This document shows positions 35,156-49,930 of a stretch of DNA of 64,000 nucleotides, in pieces. Positions within the stretch are counted from its first letter, which is position 1, and each line of letters starts with the position of its first letter. The notes under the pieces were generated by a model. The model was not told the origin of the DNA. It ran no database searches and saw only the letters and a list, made by a program, of their open reading frames with translations. The position numbers were made by a program, and so were the translations under genes. Source of the stretch: Rhynchonema sp. JSB1_4 (taxonomy: Eukaryota; Nematoda; Chromadorea; Monhysterida; Xyalidae); assembly GCA_030248065.1 (NCBI GenBank), contig JASAMV010005168.1, positions 1 through 64,000 on the forward strand, given 5' to 3'.

Positions 35156-35732
35156 ATGGGTTGCCCCTACTTTGGCCAGCTTGCACCTAAAAATTGGGGG
35201 GTTGCACCTAAGTTGCACCTAGTGAATTTTAAAAAAAACCCTGTCTGAGAACATTGACCTGAAAATCACATATTTTTGACCTAAAAATGCCCATTTTAGG
35301 CCTAAAAATGCCTATTTTAGGCAAAACTTGGGGAGATAGTGTACCCGGAGGGGAAGATAGGGGGATAGTGTACCACCTGAGGAGGAGACAGGGTACAGGA
35401 ACTACACTGCCTGTGGGAAGGGGAAGACCCAAATTTGGAGAAAAGTCGTTTTGTTGAGATCGAAAATTTGACCCATTTTGCCCCTTTTTGGAAAAAAAGC
35501 TCAATATAAAGGGTACTTTGCGATTTTTGACAACACATTGACCTAAAAATCACTCATTTTATGCCTAAAAATGTCTATTTTAGGCCTAAATTTAACCATT
35601 TTAGACAAAAATTGTGGGAGCAGACGTACCCGGAGGCAGGGGGAGGGGCACAGGGGCCAGGCGTGCGATGGAGGGTGGAGGGGGAACCGGCGTACCCGGG
35701 GGAGGGACCCCCTCCCCCCAGGAACTACACTG
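35156..35732. mobile_element. Broken hAT-like MITEs directly upstream of WASP
   Basis: Two right ends (AGGAACTACACTG at 35409 and 35732) follow two copies of the shared core. Left ends are missing or overwritten, so one element probably sits inside another. The right boundary is 72 bp before the WASP start codon. Confidence 0.7.
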
Positions 35733-35804
35733 TTTCTGGGGAAATACCGATGAAAGGGTTCCGTAGGTTTCAGGAAAAATTTATTCGATGCCTTTCTGTA
35801 AATA

Positions 35805-38800
35805 ATGCAAGGCGGTGGCGGTGTCGCTAAAAGGCCTCCAATGCAAAACAAGGGCAGCAAGTTGTTGCGAGATGATGAAAATCACGCACTGTTCAAGCTG
35901 CTTGGAAAGAACAATTACGTTAGTTTCGTTCCTTAAAGGGTCTCCGCCATATATATATGCGACCAAAATTATAATCTGATTGAAACTTGGCACGGTAACT
36001 GGGCTTGGTCCAAAACACTCACAGCCGAGAAATTTTTTTCCCATATCAGCTCCCTGTCTGAGCCCGGAGGACTGAAAGGTAAAAAATTTTGACCCTACCT
36101 CCGCACCTTGAAATTAAAATACCGATCTGCTTCGTATGTTCCTTGAGTGCCGTTTGGTCACAAATGTTGCATAAACGCTTTGGCTCCAAATTAGGACCAT
36201 ATTCATTTTTTTGGTACTACCACAGCTCGCGCTATTTTTCCAAAACCACGTACATTTTAGAAAAATTTTCCCTTTGTATTTTTCGGCAATATAGAAAGCG
36301 CACAGAGCCTTACTTTAAAGGTGCTGGTTAACAACCCTTCGACCGCGCTTGATCTTGGGGGTAGTATATATAAACAAAGTTTGGACATCGTGTTACTCGA
36401 CCCTAATCTGGAGAGCCGATTGGTTGCTTCCTGATGTTTCACGGCCACGTTGAAATTTGCCCCTGGTGAAAAAAACCGAAAAAATTTGAAACGCTGCTGT
36501 GACACGAATAGGCTGTTGCAAAGTTTGACACTAGAGTGACAGCAACTTCCAACAGTGTGCCGAAAACCGCAATGCACAATAGCTATTGAAACGTCCGCAT
36601 TGTTGAATAAAAAAATAAAAGGTTTCAGAAACCTGGCCATTTTTTGTTAGGATTTTCTACTCGTGTAATTTTAAGCATCTGTGGTGAATGAAATAAATTG
36701 TCAATTACAAATAAAAATCCTCTAATTATCAAGTTTTTTGTTTGTGCTCCCCATTTTTCAAAACCCTACACAGCTCACACAATGTTTACCACAACATGCG
36801 CAAGGCAGCCATTCCACAGCGCACACACAACGACAACACACAGCCGGCACAGCGACAACACAGCAATGTTTCGGCTGGCAAGCTTTGTTGTGTGTGTGCG
36901 CTGTGGAATGGCTACCTTGCGCATGTTGTGGTAAACATTGTGTGAGCTCTGTAGGGTTTTGAAAACTGGGGAGCACAAACAAAAAACTTGATAATTAGAC
37001 AATTTTTATTTGTAATTGACAATTTATTTCATTCACCACAGATGCTTAAAATTATACGAGTAGAAAATACTAACAAAAAATGGCCAGGTTTCTGAAACCT
37101 TTTTTATTTTTTTATTCAACAATGCGGACGTTTCAATAGCTATTGTGCATTGCGGTTTTCGGCACACTGTTGGAGGTTGCTGTCACTCCAGTATCAAACT
37201 TTGAAACAGCCTATTCGTGTCACAGCAGCATTTCAAATTTTTTCGGTCTTTTTCACCAGGGGCAAACTTCAACGTGGCCGTGAAACATCAGGAAGCAATC
37301 AATCGGTTCGCCAGATTAGGGTCGAGTTACACGATGTCAAAACTTTGTTAAAATATACTACCCCCCAAGATCAAGCGCGGTCGAAGGGTTGTTAACCAGC
37401 ACCTTTAAAGCAGGTAAAAAGCCCACTTGTCACGCTATTCAAGCGATCCAAGACCGATTTCCCATCGCTGATAAGTTTCGACAAAAGCTCGCTCAACTGT
37501 GGTGAACCTCAGCTTTTTTGCCTTTTTCTGGGTACCCAAGACACACTTCTATGTCATATTTTCCTATTTTAATAACCATGTACCGATGTGATATATGTAA
37601 CGCCAGATAGCAAAAATATAATTGTTGTTAATTATGTGCAAATCAATGTTGGTTCTTCTGCACCCTTGGAGGTACGAGCAACAAATGAATTTCACACAAA
37701 ATTCATAACTTTAGCAAATTTTCACTTCCGTCATAATTATAGCCTACCCACAGTTGTGATGGAAGTGTGATCTGTATTGTCCGATGAAGCCCCAATGTTG
37801 TTGTTGTTTATCGATCAAAAACCAAAATTCTAGCTCTAACGTATCTTGAGAAAAGTCGTGTTCGTTGAGGTCCATGCGTTGGACTAGAAACTACAACCGG
37901 GCTTATAACCGGACCAGCGTCTACGGTGCCTTCATTTGAACGACTTCTGCCCAAAAAATACAACAAATACACGAAAATTTTTTTCTAAAATGTACGTGGT
38001 TTTGGCAAAATAGCGCGAGCTGTGGTAGTACCACAAAAATGAATATGGTCCCAGATTAGAGCCAATGCTTTTATAAAACATTTGTGACCAAACGGCACAC
38101 AAAGAACATACGAAACAGATCTGTATTTTAATTTCACGGTGGGGAAGTAGGATCACATTTTTTTACCTTCCAGCCCTCCTGGCTCAGCAGGGAGCTGATA
38201 TGGGAAAAAATTTCTTGGCCGTGAGTGTTTTGGACCAAGCCCAGTTACCGTGCCAAGTTTCAATGAGATTGGTTTTGGTCGCGTATATATGGCAGAGACC
38301 CTTTAATTTATGTGAAAGCACCTGTCTATAATGAAATTTGGTTCGGTGTTTCTGTGTGTATGTCTGTGTGTGAGTGTGAGGCTGCTTGTTTAATCCAGTC
38401 GGGCGGGCCTTTTTCATCAGGGCAGCTGGGTCCGGGCCCGCTATCTTGTCCCGACCCCGACCTCCCGCAAATTTATGCCACGCCACGAACACGACAAAAA
38501 ATTACCCAAGTATTTTTGTGAGTACGATTTTTGCACCACCTCTTCCTCCTCCGTCCACCCCCAAGTTTGTTATTCACGCACAATTTCAGAGCTGCGTTGC
38601 GGGCATTGCGCAGTTGTTGATTGCGTATCCGAATCCGACCAAATGGGCGCTCAAAGCCACCGGTGTGATTGTGCTCGTCAAGGACTACACGAAAAGGGCC
38701 TACTATCTGCGGTTGTTCGATCTAATCAAGGGCAGATTATGGGAGCAACAGCTGTGAGTTCACTTTAGTTCTGGCTCTGGCTTTTGAACTGTCAGGGCTT

Positions 38801-41800
38801 GCTCGACTTGACACAATTTCTGATAAGAATGCGCACGAGTGAAAGACGCGTTTTTTTAATTTTTTGGAAGCTCGAGCCAGCTAGCTGCGGAGCTGCCTGC
38901 TAATTTGGGGACAACACCGGCTAGCTAGCATCGAATCTATGTCTGCTGCGCGCACCATGTACAAATGGCCAGATCGAAGCACAAAATTTCTGCATGTTCC
39001 ATTCTTTTCAGTTACGACAATTTCCGCGTCAAACAACAGCAGGGTATCGCAGTGTTGCTCACATTCGAGGGCGACGAGGCGATGTATGGCCTAAACTTTT
39101 CACGAAGCGACGAATGTCGGGAATTCAAAGACATGATGGATAGGAGGGCGGATAAAGAGGCGAAAGAAAGTGGGTGCTTTTGTGGTACTGGTGTTGAAAT
39201 TGAACCTGAGTAGTTCATTCATTGGTGTCAAAGTATTGTTCGAAAATATCAACTACATATTAAAGGAGGGATTCACGTCACGATCAGTATTCATTCCAAA
39301 GTCACTAATATGGTTATACGGCATTTTATTTCATTCTTATGCATTTTTCAGAACGCAAAGGTCAACCAGCCCCGATGCAACATCCCACGCAACCGCCGAG
39401 TCGGCCACCAATGGCGCCCGCACAAACGGGCATCAGTACTTCGAATGTATTGCCGTTGGTTGGTAGTTTGAGTTCGATATGCGTAAATTGCGTATTTGCA
39501 TCGCTTGTCTACACTGTTTCTGTAACCGCCTGCTTCACTAGTGATTTAGTTATCTTGTCCTCCGTTTTTCAGGTGCCTGTGCAACAACAGCAACATAAGT
39601 CTGGCAACAAGAAGAAAGATCAAAAGAAGAAAAAGTTGAACAAGTCAGAAATAGGTAAAATTGTCGCAGCATATTTTCGAAAAAAAATTTTGTCCACACC
39701 CACACTCATTTTCTTGCAGGCAACCCAATCACCGAAACTTTCGAGCACAAAGTACACATTGGCTGGGATCAGAACAAAGGATTCAGTCTCGGTCCAGACT
39801 TGGACCCGAGCATGGTTGATCTTCTCATGAACTCTGGCTTCAAGCCGAAAGATATCAAACGTGGCGGTGTTAGTATACTCTTACTTTACTTCTAATATTG
39901 AAATTGGTGGATGGTCCGTTACTGGTGGCATGACTTTTTTATTGAAGATGTTTTGAGATATCGATAATGACCGGAATTTTTATTTCCGATATTTTCATTT
40001 CCGTAATTGTCCCACCCGGTCTTGTAACTGTGCTTCTATCACTAATTTACGTGCATGGTTTTATGCGTCACTGAGAGCAATAAACCAACCAACCGGAATT
40101 TTTACCGGTTTTAAAATAAAAACCCCGAAAACGAAAAACCTCGAAAAAAATTCCCGAAAATGAAAAACCCCGAAAAATATAAAATGTGTGGAAAACAATT
40201 CTTTTTCTTGGAGAAGGGTAATCATGTAGCTCGAGCACCGAAAAATTGGTACTGGTACAGTTCGGGGTCAAGTTCAGTTAAGTCTCCTTTGGCCATATCT
40301 TCCTGGCTGGCAGCCTAAGCCTAAGCCTAACCCTGAATGAAGGCCTATTCCTTCAAACTTTTGTGGATGTTGCCCTCATGTGGCAAGGTCTTCCTGGCTG
40401 GCAGCCTAAGCCTAAACCTAACCCCGAAAGAAAGCCTGAGCAGTTAGGTTTTTGTGAATGTTTCCTTCATATGGACATGTCTTCCTGGCTGGCAGCCTAA
40501 GCATAAGCCCATGAACAAGCCTAAGCCTATGTTCAAGTCTGATCCGAAGCCAATTTGTCAAGTGTAGGGGTGATGTTTCACTCGTGGGTCACGAGCGACA
40601 TGAGTACCCACCTTTAAGAATGCATCCCTGACATTTTTTATTTTTCGGGCTTTTTTCGGGGTTTTTCGTTTTCGGGGGTTTTTTCGGGGTTTCCCTTTCG
40701 GGCTTTTTTCGGGGTTTGTTTTCGGGGTTTTCGACGGCCACCGCATCACCATGTAGTTGCCTAAATTTCAGGGCAAAGTGATGCAAGAAGCGCTGAAGGA
40801 CGTAGCGCGCAACTACGGCTACGGTGATCTGAACGAGCTGCAACGGTCGTTCGCACAAGAACAACGCCAAAGTATGGCACAACCACAATTCAACCACAAT
40901 CAACAGTGGTCGCAGCCTTCACCCCAACCGTCCAGACCCATGCCCACCCCGCCAAGCACAAGTGGGTTATTACCTTGCTGATTTTAGCGAATCATACATT
41001 GGTCAATGTTAAGCTTGGTGATCGCACCTGATATAGCTGGTCTGATCCTGGTTATCCGAGTTTATAGTTACAAAAAAACCGGTTTATATTTTGTGAGAAA
41101 AACCGAAAAATTTCCAGAGGGTAAAGTTCCAGTACAGGGTGTTAGTTAAGTAACAGGTGCAGGGTATTTGACCCCAAAAAAACTGATGTGAAGCATAGTG
41201 CATAAACATTATGTGCCATTAAAGACATAGAAACTGCTCAAAATCTCCAAGTTACATTGGTTCTAACCTCTAGATGGCACCTCGGCTTTGATGAACCTCC
41301 AGAATGTTGAAAAATGGGGGTCAAAAACGTCATGTTTTGTCAAAAATTGGACAGAATTGTACCCGATTTTTACGTAAATTTATTTTCGGTCTAAAAATGG
41401 ACGCGGTTTTTTCTGTTCTTTTCCATCCGCAACTATATCTGAGGTTTGAGTTGGTGTATTTGTATGTCGAAATATCCTTATCTGAGAAATTTCGTTTTTC
41501 ATTGACTGACGTTCGGGACAGCTTTTGCGCCGATTGAATTTTGCGAATTTAATAAATCTCGAAGTACAGTTTTCTATTTCAAAAGCTCGCATGTCAAGAT
41601 CAAGTGTTCGATTCGATTCGATGTTCGATCATCAAGTTGCACCTAACATATAATTTTTATTTTATGTTTCTTCATGCCATACCACATCATCCAGGACCAG
41701 CCGTGCAGCAACAACAACAATCGTATTACGGTGACGGACCACGACCACCTCAACGTGGCGCTAGTGCTGCCGTCGCTGTCGCACCTCCCACACCGCCACC

Positions 41801-44800
41801 CCGGCTGGAAATAAGTGGTATGTTTCAGTTTGAAGACTCAGACAGCTTGCTTGCTCGATCTGATGAAGTGTTTATGTCCGCGGGTTGCGAAACTGTGGTG
41901 GACACATAACACCAGCAGTGGACTTTGTCGTCGACTTAAAGCAAAGCTAAAGCATAGGCCAAACGTTCAAGAGTTTTATGTTCCGATGTTGCGGAAGCGA
42001 AATGATTGACGCATGTCTTCGTTCGCATAGTCGTTGATGCAGTATCCTCCGGTATGGCAACTGTCATCCAAAGTTGCCCCGAGAAATTATCGAATAATTG
42101 TCAAAAATTACCCCGAAGCCCGAATGAATGCATCGCGCACGTACAGGTCCAATCGTCAATCAACGCCAACAATACCCACTGCCCAATCAACCGTCGACCC
42201 CGATTAGCCATCATCACAAGGCACAAGCACCTATGCCGCCACCACCACCGGTCGTGGCCACGCCACCGCCACATCCACCCTCCAGACCGTTGCCACAGGT
42301 GGGGAGGAGCGTTTGCAGCTCTAGACAGTTTTTATCAGTCAGCTCACCTTGGTATCTTACTTGGTGATGGCGATGAGATCTGTCTTACCTTGGTCACGCG
42401 ACCTTATTGTGTTGTGAGGGTGCTTGGAGTGGAGATTTTTATATGCCACCTCAAAGTTGTTTATGGTTTGTCCGGGAGCAGTGTAGTGGCAGGCAAATGG
42501 TTGCAAGCACTGTAGTGGCTGGGGAGGATGGGGATTCCCCTAAGGGGTATCTATCTTGAGTCAACCCTTAGGGGGGATGGGGGGAAGGGTATCTATTTCG
42601 AGCCGACCCCAAAGGGTATCTCGAGTAAGTAGATTTATGCTTTTCAAAGGCAAAAATAGGTGTTTTTCGACCTCGGAACGACTAAAAATTGCGCGCTGCG
42701 CGCAAACACCCAAAAAATGGTCATTTTAGGCCAATTTTCGGCAAGAATGTCAAAAAGTACCCATCTTTAGGCCAATTTTGCAGTAAAATTGCATGCAAAA
42801 AACGGCCTTTTTTCGCTTTTTGACGGACTATAGGGGTGCCTTCGGTAGCCTCTGGGGGTATCTCGAGTAACTCCGAAACCTTCCCCCCCCTAGGGTATCT
42901 TGGGTCGATTGGCCTGCCACCACACTGGTTGCAAGGTACCCTTGGGGGGATGGATCCAGATGGTTGCAAGGTACCCTTGGGGGGATGGATCCAGATGGTT
43001 GCAAGGTACCCCTACCCAGCCTCCAGAAGATTGCAAGATACCCCTGAGGCACGAAAAAAGGGTGTTTTTTGTATGCATTATACTGCAAAATTGGCCGAAA
43101 AATTGGGACTTTTTTTGCATTTTGGCCGAAAATTTGCCTAAAATAGCTATTATATGGAGGTTTGTGCGCGGAGCGCGCGATTTTTGGTGTTTTGAGGTCG
43201 AAAAACACCCATTTTTGCCTATGAAAACCATAAATTGATGGTTGCAAGGTACCCTCCGGGATGGTTGCAAGGTGCCTACCTGCCCCTTAGGAGGGGAATC
43301 CCCCCAGCCACTACACTGTCCGGGAGCAAAGACGCCAACTGTAAATTTCTTACTGTCCCAAAAGTTGCGTGTCCAATGTCGTACCGAACCGGACCGATGA
43401 CGAATTTTATTCTGATATGAGTGCATGAGGATGAGCTGAGCTAACTTTTGCGCGCAGTGCTAATATTTAGCAACGACTTTATTTTATCATCATTTTCAGC
43501 TGCCATCCGCACCACCGTCGGTGCGACCCAGCAACATTCCACCGCCGCCTCCCCCACCGGGTCCCACGCCTCCCTCGGCGCCCCCGCCGCCTCCCGGCCC
43601 CCCACCTCCCGTTGGTGTACCACCACCTCCCCCTCCACCCGCTCCGCCCGACGTTGTTCCATCAGGCAATCTACCATCGGTCGACAATCCACGCGCGAAT
43701 TTGTTGGCGGTCAGTTGGTTATTGAGTTTGCTGTCTATCCTGTCTATAATGGCCATCCTTCTCATTGTTTCTAACCTACATTGCCCATGACCTACCATCA
43801 ATCAGTTTGGCTTACTATCTTATTTACAATCTACAAGCTGCCTATCCCCAGGACATTCGTGGTGGCATCAAATTGAAGTCAGTCGATCAAGCGGAGAAAT
43901 CACCGGCCGGAGGCGGTGGAGGAGATGCGAAGAATGATTTGATGAAGGAGATTCGATCTGGTGCACACACACTCAAACATGTACGTTTATTTGACAGCAA
44001 TGAGGTTTGTCTGTTTTTCCTGTTTTTTACATGGCTGGGTAGTGCACCGGGACATCGTCGATACGCATGCGGTCACCGACTCGTGGGTGGGGTCGAAAAT
44101 GGTTTTGTGGGCTGAAAATGTGGCTCAAGCGGTTGTTCATGTTTATGCTTTTCGTGTCTGAAGCGAAATAAAGTACTACTACTACTACTAAATCCCGGAA
44201 AAGATCTCGGAAAAAAGTCGCGAAACGAAAAACCCCGAAAATTTTTTTGACCCATTCCTACACCTTTTATTTTTCGGGACTTTTTTCGGTATTTTTGGTT
44301 TCGGAATTTTTCACGGCCACCGGTTTCGTGTGGAGTGAGTGACCAATATAACCCCAAAAATGAGGTTTTCTCGCAGCCATGATGACTGACAAAAGCGTTG
44401 AACGATAAATGCAACTTTCAGGTCGAGCCCAACGAACAACGTCGGTCAGGCGAATTGCCAGCGGCAGCCACCACCGGGCCATGCAGTATCGCTGATGCAC
44501 TACGTCGTGCGCTCGAGGCTCGCAGAGATCAAATGGGATCCAGTGGTGGGTGGTGTTTCGTCGATTTTGCATGTGGTATTGGAAACTTGAGTGAGCATGT
44601 AGTGAGCATGGTTCCTGTTTTCCTGAACCTGAGTATATGACCTCACTCAAAACCATGATTTAAGCAACTAATGCATGCTGGCATCAAACCTCTTGATCGA
44701 ATCTGCCTTGGTTGCAGAGATCGGAAACGGGGCGGGCGAAGTCGGCCCCGGCCCGGCCAATGAAATGTCCGGCCCGGTGGAGGGCTGTAGGTGGGTCCGG

Positions 44801-45230
44801 CCCAGGCAGCCAATTTTCAAGGGTGGTGAACTGAAAAAGTCCAAAGATCGAAAAAAATTGCGAAAATTTTCTACAGAATACTTGTTTCTTCAAAACGATG
44901 TCTGAAAAGATCAGGAATTAGCCAACACTAATGCGCAAAAATTTTGAAAATTTTGGTTCAAAAGTGGGAATTTCCTTCGGATTTAGGTCCCCCCAACGGG
45001 CCGGGCCGGGTTTGCTTGGTTGCAATATAATTGACCACTTTAACCAATCTTTTTCGCTATATGATATAGTGGGAATAGCACTGATGCCGCTAATTTCGAC
45101 AAACGTATGTAGTTGCTCCCGGATAGCTTATACCACTTCCGCGCAATGTAGTGACGCTGTCATTTAATGTTTCACTGTTTCAGATTCAGAATCTGATGAC
45201 GAGGAAGAAAACAGCGATTGGGATGACTGA
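35805..45230 (+). CDS. WASL: WASP/N-WASP actin nucleation-promoting factor
   Basis: Thirteen exons, all in phase, about 582 aa: 35805-35918, 38590-38753, 39012-39169, 39352-39458, 39573-39654, 39720-39868, 40772-40961, 41695-41817, 42147-42298, 43500-43709, 43852-43980, 44422-44545, 45184-45230. Order of domains: WH1 (exons 1-3; ALFKLLGKNNY, then LIKGRLWEQQL), a lysine-rich basic patch (exon 5), CRIB/GBD (exon 6; HKVHIGWDQNKGF), glutamine/proline-rich linker, a dense polyproline exon (10), two WH2 motifs (DIRGGIKLKSV and EIRSGAHTLKHV), central helix (IADALRRALEARRDQM) and acidic tail ending SDWDD. A stop lies in frame just before ATG 35805. It should link Cdc42 and profilin-actin to Arp2/3. 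Introns 1, 9 and 12 carry transposons. Vertebrate paralogue equivalence is uncertain. Confidence 0.95.
35937..38302. mobile_element. 2.37-kb foldback element in WASP intron 1
   Basis: Ends AGGGTCTCCGCCATATATAT and complement are each flanked by TTAA. Outer arms are about 35937-36300 and 37925-38302; inner arms are about 36300-36815 and 36895-37412. Arms show scattered mismatches. The right side has about 510 bp (37413-37925) with no partner, so either the left arm lost it or the right gained it. TTAA flanks would suit piggyBac, but the AGGG start is not the usual CCC, so the class is open. It begins 14 nt after the exon 1 splice donor. Confidence 0.8.
40100..40745. repeat. WASP intron 6: CCCCGAAAA blocks and an 87-bp tandem repeat
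   Basis: AACCCCGAAAA-type motifs at 40102-40195 face GGGGTTTTTCG-type motifs at 40630-40740, an imperfect inverted pair. Between them, TCTTCCTGGCTGGCAGCCTA recurs at about 40302, 40389 and 40481, spaced 87 and 92 bp. The same CCCCGAAAA material recurs in intron 11 at 44205-44320, next to an ACT microsatellite. Confidence 0.7.
42479..43318. mobile_element. hAT-like element in WASP intron 9 (outer)
   Basis: Ends CAGTGTAGTGGCAGG and CAGCCACTACACTG. Perfect duplication TCCGGGAG at 42471-42478 and 43319-43326. Subterminal repeats are GGTTGCAAGGTACC, the complement of those at 27053-27905. Confidence 0.93.
42508..42927. mobile_element. hAT-like element nested in 42479-43318
   Basis: Ends CACTGTAGTGGCTGG and CTGCCACCACACTG. 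Perfect duplication GTTGCAAG at 42500-42507 and 42928-42935. It contains the intact CTCGAGTAAGTAGATTTATG stretch that is interrupted at 26396. Confidence 0.92.
44715..45014. mobile_element. hAT-like element in WASP intron 12
   Basis: It begins CAGAGATCGGAAACGGGGCG and ends CGGGCCGGGCCGGGTTTG. Perfect duplication CTTGGTTG on both sides. It is a short relative of the element at 21371-25186. Confidence 0.85.
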
Positions 45231-45820
45231 AACATGTTTCTATCACGTTTTTATCGCAAATTATCTCAAAACTTATCATACAGTATAAATATCTGATCAA
45301 ATTAGCAATAAACGACGTTGTTGTGATTGCATTCATACTCGACAGACATGTGTGGTGCCAATATTTACTGAGTGCCCTTTTATGCATCGTTGATCGCTGC
45401 TAATGCGAGATAGGTTTTTGTTCATAATATAAATTCACTTTTTATTCTCTTCCATCATTTTTATTGCGTCTGTCCCACTCAATCAAACTTGCTGTTTATT
45501 GCGCTTTATAGCCAAAAATATTCTTGAGCTGAATCTATATCTCGGTATTGTTTCGATTTCATTTGGAAGTGATCGCGCCTGCTTGTGATAAATTGTATTT
45601 TTGTACCTATTATGATTTCGAAAGGAATGATACAACTTTCTACTTGCTTTGTTCATTATTACTATTATGCAAAAATAATGAAAAAATCACATCCTGATGC
45701 TGCCTGACTTGATTGCATCAAATTCTGTGTGTCGTGCAGACTGCGTTTCGCGCATTATCGACTACATTTTATGTTATTGTGCAATAATGCGAGCATAATT
45801 TCTTCAGATCAGTTGTTGCC
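45231..45820. other. Intergenic between WASP and SUCLG2
   Basis: This holds the WASP 3' UTR, with AATAAA at about 45306, and the SUCLG2 upstream region. Both genes run the same way with under 0.6 kb between stop and start. No other feature seen. Confidence 0.6.
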
Positions 45821-49454
<3,634 letters not shown>

Positions 49455-49930
49455 CTGTGTGTTTGGACGTGTATTCGGAACGTAATGTGTGATGATTCGT
49501 ATGATATCGCACTTGCTGATGATGTAACTTTGCTGTAATGTTTGTGATCAACTTAATCAATCGTTTTTCTAGTCGCACCATAGTCGTCTAGCAGAATACG
49601 GAGATAAACGTGGGTGTTTGTTTGTTGATTTCCTAGTGCGCAATATTGTGCCTTCTAGTTTGTAATCTCGTGTAAGCTTTGTTTTAGTTGTTGTTTTCAT
49701 ATTGTCTTAACGGTCAACAAGGTATCAACAATTCTGCATTTGTTACCATGTACTGTTACATTACCTTCTGTTTTGTCCTGCTTAAATAAATAAAACAATA
49801 TGAAACTGGTTGGTTTATTATGATATCACATTGTCCACACATGAAAAACTGTCTGACTATGTTCTTCGATGGGAAATAAGCTCGTAACAGATTGTTTCGA
49901 CAGATTGAGCAGAGGTCTATTTGCTAAAAT
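49455..49930. terminator. Convergent 3' ends of SUCLG2 and NitFhit
   Basis: SUCLG2 has AATAAATAAAA at about 49786-49797. NitFhit, on the other strand, has AATAAA complementary to TTTATT at about 49814. The two signals are under 30 bp apart and face each other, so the mature transcripts probably meet or overlap. Confidence 0.65.

Noticed and set aside
39339..39830. Single open frame of 163 codons
   Set aside because: It reads through WASP exons 4-6 and their introns; the split model matches WASP domains, the read-through does not.
43500..43800. Minus-strand Gly-rich frame opposite the WASP polyproline exon
   Set aside because: It is the antisense shadow of CCN proline codons.
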